This document shows positions 58,348-64,000 of a DNA stretch of 64,000 nt, piece after piece. The notes below the pieces were generated by a model, which saw only the letters and a list, made by a program, of their open reading frames with translations, made no database searches and was not told the DNA's origin. This stretch comes from Artemia franciscana (taxonomy: Eukaryota > Arthropoda > Branchiopoda > Anostraca > Artemiidae), in the NCBI RefSeq assembly GCF_032884065.1, contig NC_088863.1:40085076-40149075 (forward strand). The letters run 5' to 3'. How positions within the stretch are numbered: the stretch's first letter is position 1; each line of letters starts with the position of its first letter. Both the position numbers and the translations under genes were made by a program.

Positions 58348-60999
58348 CTGCAAGAAGTAACCTGTAAACTTCATCAGCAAATACTCAATCCTTGAAATTC
58401 TTTACTACAAATTGTATACCTTCCATATATACCCGATAGACTAAATTTTAAATTCATTAGCAACACAAAAATGGAGGAAGGTGACTAGGCAAACATATTG
58501 CCAGCCTCGATTTCATAGCATAAACCCAAAGGTTTCCTTCTTCTACCATCTTTTAATTTTGGGGATATACATACATTTAATTCTGGGACATAATATGTCT
58601 AAGCCTGTTTCCTAGATTCAAGAAATATATTTTAGAATCTCTAACACGTTTTAAGAAGATCCGGTACCTTAAACATCATTTTGTGAGCCTCAACGTCGGC
58701 TGACCGTCTCAAAGGCAAAGGGACCATTAGCGAATTCTTCCAAGGGAATACTTACCTTTGAAACCTATTGAGAATTTTTGATTTGATTATGACATTTGAT
58801 TGAAAAGACAAAGCAATAGTGTCGGCAAAGTTTTCAATCAAAGTGGATTGCACCACTTAAAATTCGGGGACTGTCAAACTGTTCAAATGACATTTCTTTT
58901 GAAGCGACTTCTGGCATTTTTCATAGCTAGTTTACTAAAACGTTTATCTCCAAAACAAAACAGGAGAAGTTACAAGCTTTTTCTAATATTTCAGGAAAAT
59001 TAGATGTCGACTTCTAGTTGTTTACCGTTTATTCAGACTGCTTATCCAAGCTCTACCAAGTTGTGGCAAGAACATTCAATGAAGTCTAAATAGTTTGGCA
59101 AAACAAACTAAAAAGTTTATAATGAACGAGACAGGCTGATTCCTTATTGTATCAAATCCCCTCAAAAGAATAAAGCAAAAAACACACCTTGTGCCTTAGG
59201 GTAAGGCTCAAAACACACCTTGTGCCCTAAGATGAATCCAGGATTTTCGTTTGAGGTTACAAAATGCACCAAAATTTGTTTGAACGCATTTCTGTTTCGC
59301 TTTTATGAGTCAGACAAAAATTTCCTGGGGAGGCGATTTAAAGCCCTGTCACTCAAATTGAATCTTAAGAATTTATTGATCACTCAGCTGTCTTTTTCTG
59401 GTGCAGGGTGTTAAACCTTTTTTTCTTTACTACATCCGCTTTCCAGTTTATCTAAGAAAGAAAAGGGTTTGTGTCGATCTGCGGGTCTGTGTTGACCTCG
59501 AAGTATCTATTACCTGATGTTTGAACTATTTTTAAGAAAAAGGCTATTTCTAAATTGTTTTGAAATAGAATTTATTGGTCAGTATTACTGACCAATAATA
59601 AATACTGCATGTTTATTAAGTATTAAATACTTAAGAATTTATTGGTCAATCAGCTCTCTTTCTGATGCACGGTGTTAAACTTTTTTTTTTCTTTTTTTTA
59701 ACTAGATCTTTGCAAATATATAAATTTAAGGTCAATTAAAGTGCTTTGATTGTAAAGCGTCGTGGAAGTATATTGATTTAATCAATTTGGTATGCAATAC
59801 TTTTGACTTTCTTCTCAACGAGGAATGCGATTTTCCCATTCTACAAACTGTTTTATTTTCTGAACAAATTCACTTCAAGTCCAATTACTTTTTGAGACTC
59901 TTAAAACAATGGCTCAATTCGTTACTAAGGAAAAAACAAAACCTTAGTTACTACGCGCAGAAAACAAAGTCAGTTGGGTGGTTTTTTTCTTTTTCTTTTT
60001 TGCGTAAATAAGAGCATTATTTGCCATAGCAAAGTGTAAGTTCAATAGAGAAAAGTTGTCGCTAAGGGATTATATAAGGTTACTAGTTCACTGGGGCAAG
60101 GAAGCAGAGATACTTCCACATTTTCGAAAACACAGCTGGAGTGTGTCAAACAATATCCTGGGCAACAAAAATACCTTGCCCCAACCCAAGATTTCCGAAA
60201 AATTACGCTGAATATTTTGGACAGTCATTAATGAGACATTAATTTTATCATCTCGTCACGATCAATGTGCAATTAGACCACGAGGTGCGCATTTAGAAAA
60301 CCTAAATTATCAGTTTGCCAAATTTTATAAGTAGTTATAGCAGACCCATAGGGGGTAAACTATTGGAGCTACTAACCCCTCAAGACGTTATTACACACAG
60401 CTGGGTCTGAAACAATACTGTAGCGCACGCGTATAGTACACCTACGTAATAGGGAATGTTTTCTAAGAGACGCAGGTGTCTCTTACGTCATAGGGAATGT
60501 TTACTCAGCTTGTTAGGTAATAGGTTTTCGGGTGTTACATAATAGAACTTGTTAGAGTCTGTTAGTCAGGTGGAGAGGCCCCGGATGTAACGGAGGGGGG
60601 CACACAAGTGGCTGTTGCGTAATAACGGTACACAAGTGGGATGTGAGGCAATCTGTGACCAAATCTTTAAGGAAAAATATCTAGTATTACTTAAAAATCA
60701 AAGAAAAAACACTCCATACAGTATTACGTAACAAACAGGTGCGCGTAATGAACAGGCTTGAGGGAATCGTCGTTAAACTTCATCGTGACTAACGGTGAAG
60801 AGTAAAAGAGTAGCGGCTATCAGTGCCTTTAAATAGACTAGGCCTCCACTACTGACATCCTACTTCTTTGGTAATTACGTTCTCTTCATTTCTTTCGTCG
60901 TTACGTTCACTTCGTTTACGCTAGCTCTAGGAAGGGATCCGAACTGGAGAATACGACCAAGAAGAAACTTACTTAAAATTTCTGAATGTGAATAATAAT
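58348..60999. other. Probable ABAT intron with local duplications
   Basis: No exon matching the ABAT residues before VAP was found. 'aaaacacaccttgtgcc' is repeated near 59179 and 59211. About 45 bases ending 'gcagggtgttaaac' near 59414 recur as 'gcacggtgttaaac' near 59681, a ~265 bp spaced duplication. 'tacgtNatagggaatgttt' occurs near 60443 and 60483 in a less AT-rich patch. Confidence 0.45.
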
Positions 61000-61790
61000 T
61001 TGCCAATCCATCGGTCATAAAAGTCGGGGAGAGGGCTCTTTCCAACGGAAAAAATAGACGCTTTAGTGCCTTTTTATAAGTAACAAAAACGAATTGAGGA
61101 CAGCTGGCCCCCTCTCACGCCCTTTTTCCCAAAGAGATCTGATAAAATTTTGAGATAGCTTTTTGATTCAGCATAGTTGAAAGGTTTAATAATTATACGT
61201 CTGAGGATGACATAGCCCCCCACAGGCTCGGGGAAAAGGGCTGTAAGTTATAAAATTTCCCCATTGTTTATGGAAATTTTTAGGGAAATTATTACAGGGG
61301 GAATTTCCACGGGGAGAATTTTCTGTGAAGAGGAAAATTTCCGGATGTAATTTTCCATGTTTTTTTTTTAACAGGACAGAATTTTTCGAAGAGGTGAAGT
61401 AAATTGCGTGGCATGATTTAAAAATTCGTCAGAAATATTTTTCTCGTTAAATATTTAAAAATAAGGGGTGAAAATAAGGAGCAACATTGAAACTTAAAAA
61501 CGAACAGGAATTATTATATGTTTGAGTTGGCCTACCCGTTCCTCAAACCTTGCTCTTTGCGCTAAAATTCGACTTTCTGAAACAAAATCTTAAGAAAATC
61601 TGTTCAAACACAAGGGCTGTTGAATTTGAATGAAATGTATTTGTACAGAACTTTAAGACTTTAGCGTAACGAGTGAGGATTGAGGAAGGGAAAGCCCCCT
61701 CAAATACGAATAATTTCTAATTGTTTTAAATTTCAAAGTTGCCCCTTACATTCAGCTGAAACTTCTTTTTTTCTTAATTTTTTTTTTTTA
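61000..61790 (-). mobile_element. Old, divergent relative of element A
   Basis: 61020-61260 is a module copy in the same sense as the 500-3330 array ('agggctctttccaacggaaa', 'ttttgagatagctttttgat', 'aggctcggggaaaagggctg'). 61470-61775 has hairpin arms with 'aaggagcaacattgaaactt' and an inverse near 61730, plus a mutated 'ctttagcgtaacgag'. Both parts match the order of an inverted A copy, but with many changes. Confidence 0.65.
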
Positions 61791-63241
61791 TTCTGAACGC
61801 TCTCAATTTTTTTTTGTGCAGCTACCGAGGAATCTTCCGGATATTCAGCTATGAAATTCTCCTCTTTGCTAATTGCATTTCCAGCGAATGTAGACTAAAA
61901 GCGTGTCAAAGCCCTTTCTGAGGCAAAACATATTAAGGATTTATTGTTTCCAGGCAATACAGAAATTCCACATATAATATTTCGCATGGGTTACCCCAGT
62001 TTTGAAAAGTATTCTAACTGAAAAGAGCAAAAAAATTATAATAAAAATATTCAGCCCCTGTTTTCATTTGTTGACGTTATTTAAAGTAGACTTTATATTA
62101 TTTAATGTGTTTTTTCCTTGTCTAAGAAAATACTGTATATTTTTCTTTTCTCTTTTCAAGTTGTGTTTATTTTTGTTATTATTATAATGACAATAATAGT
62201 ATTAAAGTACATTCAATCATAGAAAAGAAGCGTTACAAAAATACTTAAGAAAATGTTATTTTATAATTTTGATAAGCGAAGGATAATAGTAAAAGTAACG
62301 AGAAGGTAATACCCAATACTACTTTTCAGATTTTTTAAATTTTAAAACAAACTTTATTTATCTAGAGAATTTTGTTTGTAAAAAAATAAAACGTGGGATG
62401 TTTTTGTTGACATAATACATTTCTGTTTTTTTAAACAAATTCAATTCCCAAACTTTAAAGTTCTTAAAATCATTTTAAAGAAGAAAATGTCAGTCGCAAG
62501 TACTGCTGAGCCATCTTCATTGCATCAGTAATAAAAATATATGAGAACTGGTTCAAGATCCTTATCCATTGCAACAAGAACTGGATTTATGTACCCTTGG
62601 CAATGCGAAGTGTTGCAGCATGTTTTTGCCGGCTTAGCCAACAAAAGTGTTAAGGGATCAGCACTTATTGAATTAAGAGAACTAGCACTACGTCTCTATG
62701 CTTAAAGATTTCAGAATTATGTAGCTGCAGCTACTCTACTATAACAATTGAGAAATTACGTCATTGTGATGAACTTTTATTTATAATTGCTGTGTAACCG
62801 CATGGCGATACATTTTCATTCCCTAAAATGCTTATCAGGAACCATTAATTGGTACAATAACTAAGGAAAGCAGCGAGCCCCTTATCATCAAAGTCGGTAC
62901 TCGTTGTATCCTAGTTGGTAGTATAAAGCTATCGATCGCTTGTCATAATCACTCTGCAAAAGATAAACACTATTAAAAATAAAAGAAACCTACACTAGTC
63001 AGTAGAATTAAATGACTTCTTATCCCTGAAGACGACCGTGATCTTCACGGTCTATCCCTGATACTGCTCCGTCACTTGGCTTTGCATTCTCTGCTTCCCA
63101 TTCTTTTTATCAAACAAAATTGATATACTCATTCGCAGTATTTTCAACCCCCTTGAACCACGAAGCTACCCGTGCTTTAATAAAACAGTCTTGCTTGCAC
63201 TCCCACTCCGTAGCGAACATCTAACTGAATTTGTAGTGCCT
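61791..63241. other. No recognised feature
   Basis: Strongly AT-rich, with T-rich runs. Frames such as 62002-62187 are low complexity. 'gcgaagtgttgcagcatg' near 62605 resembles a piece of the palindrome cluster at 14290. Confidence 0.4.
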
Positions 63242-63520
63242 TCAAATACATCGGAAGAAAATATTATGTAGGCCTACACCAAGTAGCAAAAGATGTACAC
63301 CAAAGATGATAAGCATAGATGAACAAGGCGTAACACCAAAATATTTTTTAACAAGTCCCTCCTTGGTCTTAAAACTTGAAGCATATTTTTTGTTTTCTAA
63401 TGTGTACCACTCTACTAAAGTTGTCAATTCCTCGAAGCTTTTAAAATGATGCATCACATGATGGAATGTTTGAACGGCAAAACAGATTTCATATGCTTCT
63501 ATCAGCTCATTGATCGGCAT
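63242..63520 (-). CDS. Open frame of unknown nature with a C-terminal hydrophobic segment
   Basis: The 92-codon minus frame starts MPINELIEAYEICFAVQTFH, has a polar middle (TLVEWYTLENKKYASSFKTK) and ends with one possible membrane segment (MLIIFGVHLLLLGVGLHNIF). The frame is open a few codons upstream of the ATG, to a stop. The composition is more protein-like than most frames here, but I recognise no family. If real, it could be an exon or retrocopy inside an ABAT intron. A 65-base A run on its strand lies just upstream. Chance is a serious alternative. Confidence 0.2.
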   Translation of the reverse strand: MPINELIEAYEICFAVQTFHHVMHHFKSFEELTTLVEWYTLENKKYASSFKTKEGLVKKYFGVTPCSSMLIIFGVHLLLLGVGLHNIFFRCI

Positions 63521-63594
63521 TAAAGAAAAAGGGCTATCTGGCTGATTTCTTAGACCGCACTACCTTTTCATCAAAGATCCGAAACACACTCGGC

Positions 63595-63595
<1 letters not shown>

Positions 63596-63660
<65 letters not shown>
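63596..63660. repeat. Homopolymer T65
   Basis: A pure run of 65 T on the plus strand, the third homopolymer of 57-65 bases in this window. Confidence 0.95.
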
Positions 63661-63663
<3 letters not shown>

Positions 63664-64000
63664 GAGTGCTTGTTTCACAAAGATTGTTTTTGTCGTGCTG
63701 CTCTGGCGCTAAAACACTGGGCGATAAACATTCTACAGACGCAACAGCAGTCCATCAGAGATGTGACCATAAAATCAATTTTAATTGACATTAACGTTAA
63801 TTAATTACTGAACAAAGAAAAAATCTTTATATTATGGCTGAGATACAAAAGACAAGTTAAATTTAATAGTTCATAACATTTTTTTTACTAGCATTTCCTT
63901 TGTAATTTAAATAGAGATGTACTGAAGAAGGAGGCACCTGAAGTAAGATGAAATAACTTTGCTACCTCCTGCGTAGCAGAATCCGGGGTTCTTCTTCAAT

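Noticed and set aside
58660..58760. A possible additional ABAT exon next to a good GTAAGT donor on the minus strand
   Set aside because: The translation does not resemble the ABAT segment before VAPKG, and the nearest acceptor would leave only about nine bases.

Overview
The window is AT-rich, repeat-laden animal nuclear DNA. It holds one convincing protein-coding gene, spliced over more than 34 kb on the minus strand, with introns of 2.5 to 9 kb starting GT and ending AG. There are no bacterial operons, CRISPR arrays or rRNA. The gene, non-LTR retrotransposon remnants, tRNA-derived SINEs, foldback elements and hAT-like relics suggest an arthropod. The dispersed 1.7 kb repeat reminds me of brine shrimp (Artemia) sequence, but that is from memory and weak.

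The gene is mitochondrial 4-aminobutyrate aminotransferase (ABAT, GABA transaminase). Seven exons between 58347 and 24046 join in frame into 353 residues, matching the vertebrate protein from about residue 150 to its C-terminus. The first ~150 residues are not found downstream of 64000, so the 5' exons should lie beyond that edge. Iron-sulphur, PLP and substrate-binding residues are intact.

Layout. 1-24000 has no recognised gene. It carries a ~270 bp tandem array (500-3330), foldback structures (4472-5954, 13195-14267), copies of dispersed element 'A' (8850-9757, 11016-12688, 18021-19762), a nested LINE tail in a hAT-like relic (16895-17784) and a three-unit ~287 bp repeat (19870-20740). 24046-58347 is ABAT. 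Its introns are loaded with retroelement debris: an RNase H remnant near 25.5 kb, a LINE at 26.7-29.4 kb, another around 44.7-50.1 kb split by an A copy, further A copies at 33.7-35.1 and 52.8-54.9 kb, and small palindromic elements. 58348-64000 is probably ABAT intron with an old A relative and one unexplained reading frame.

The most unusual theme is element A. It is about 1.7 kb, starts with a ~300 bp hairpin, ends with a short hairpin, and has a 12 bp subterminal inverted repeat. One internal module of A is related to the ~270 bp unit of the array at 500-3330. One A copy has that module freshly duplicated in tandem, which suggests how a transposon module could seed a satellite.
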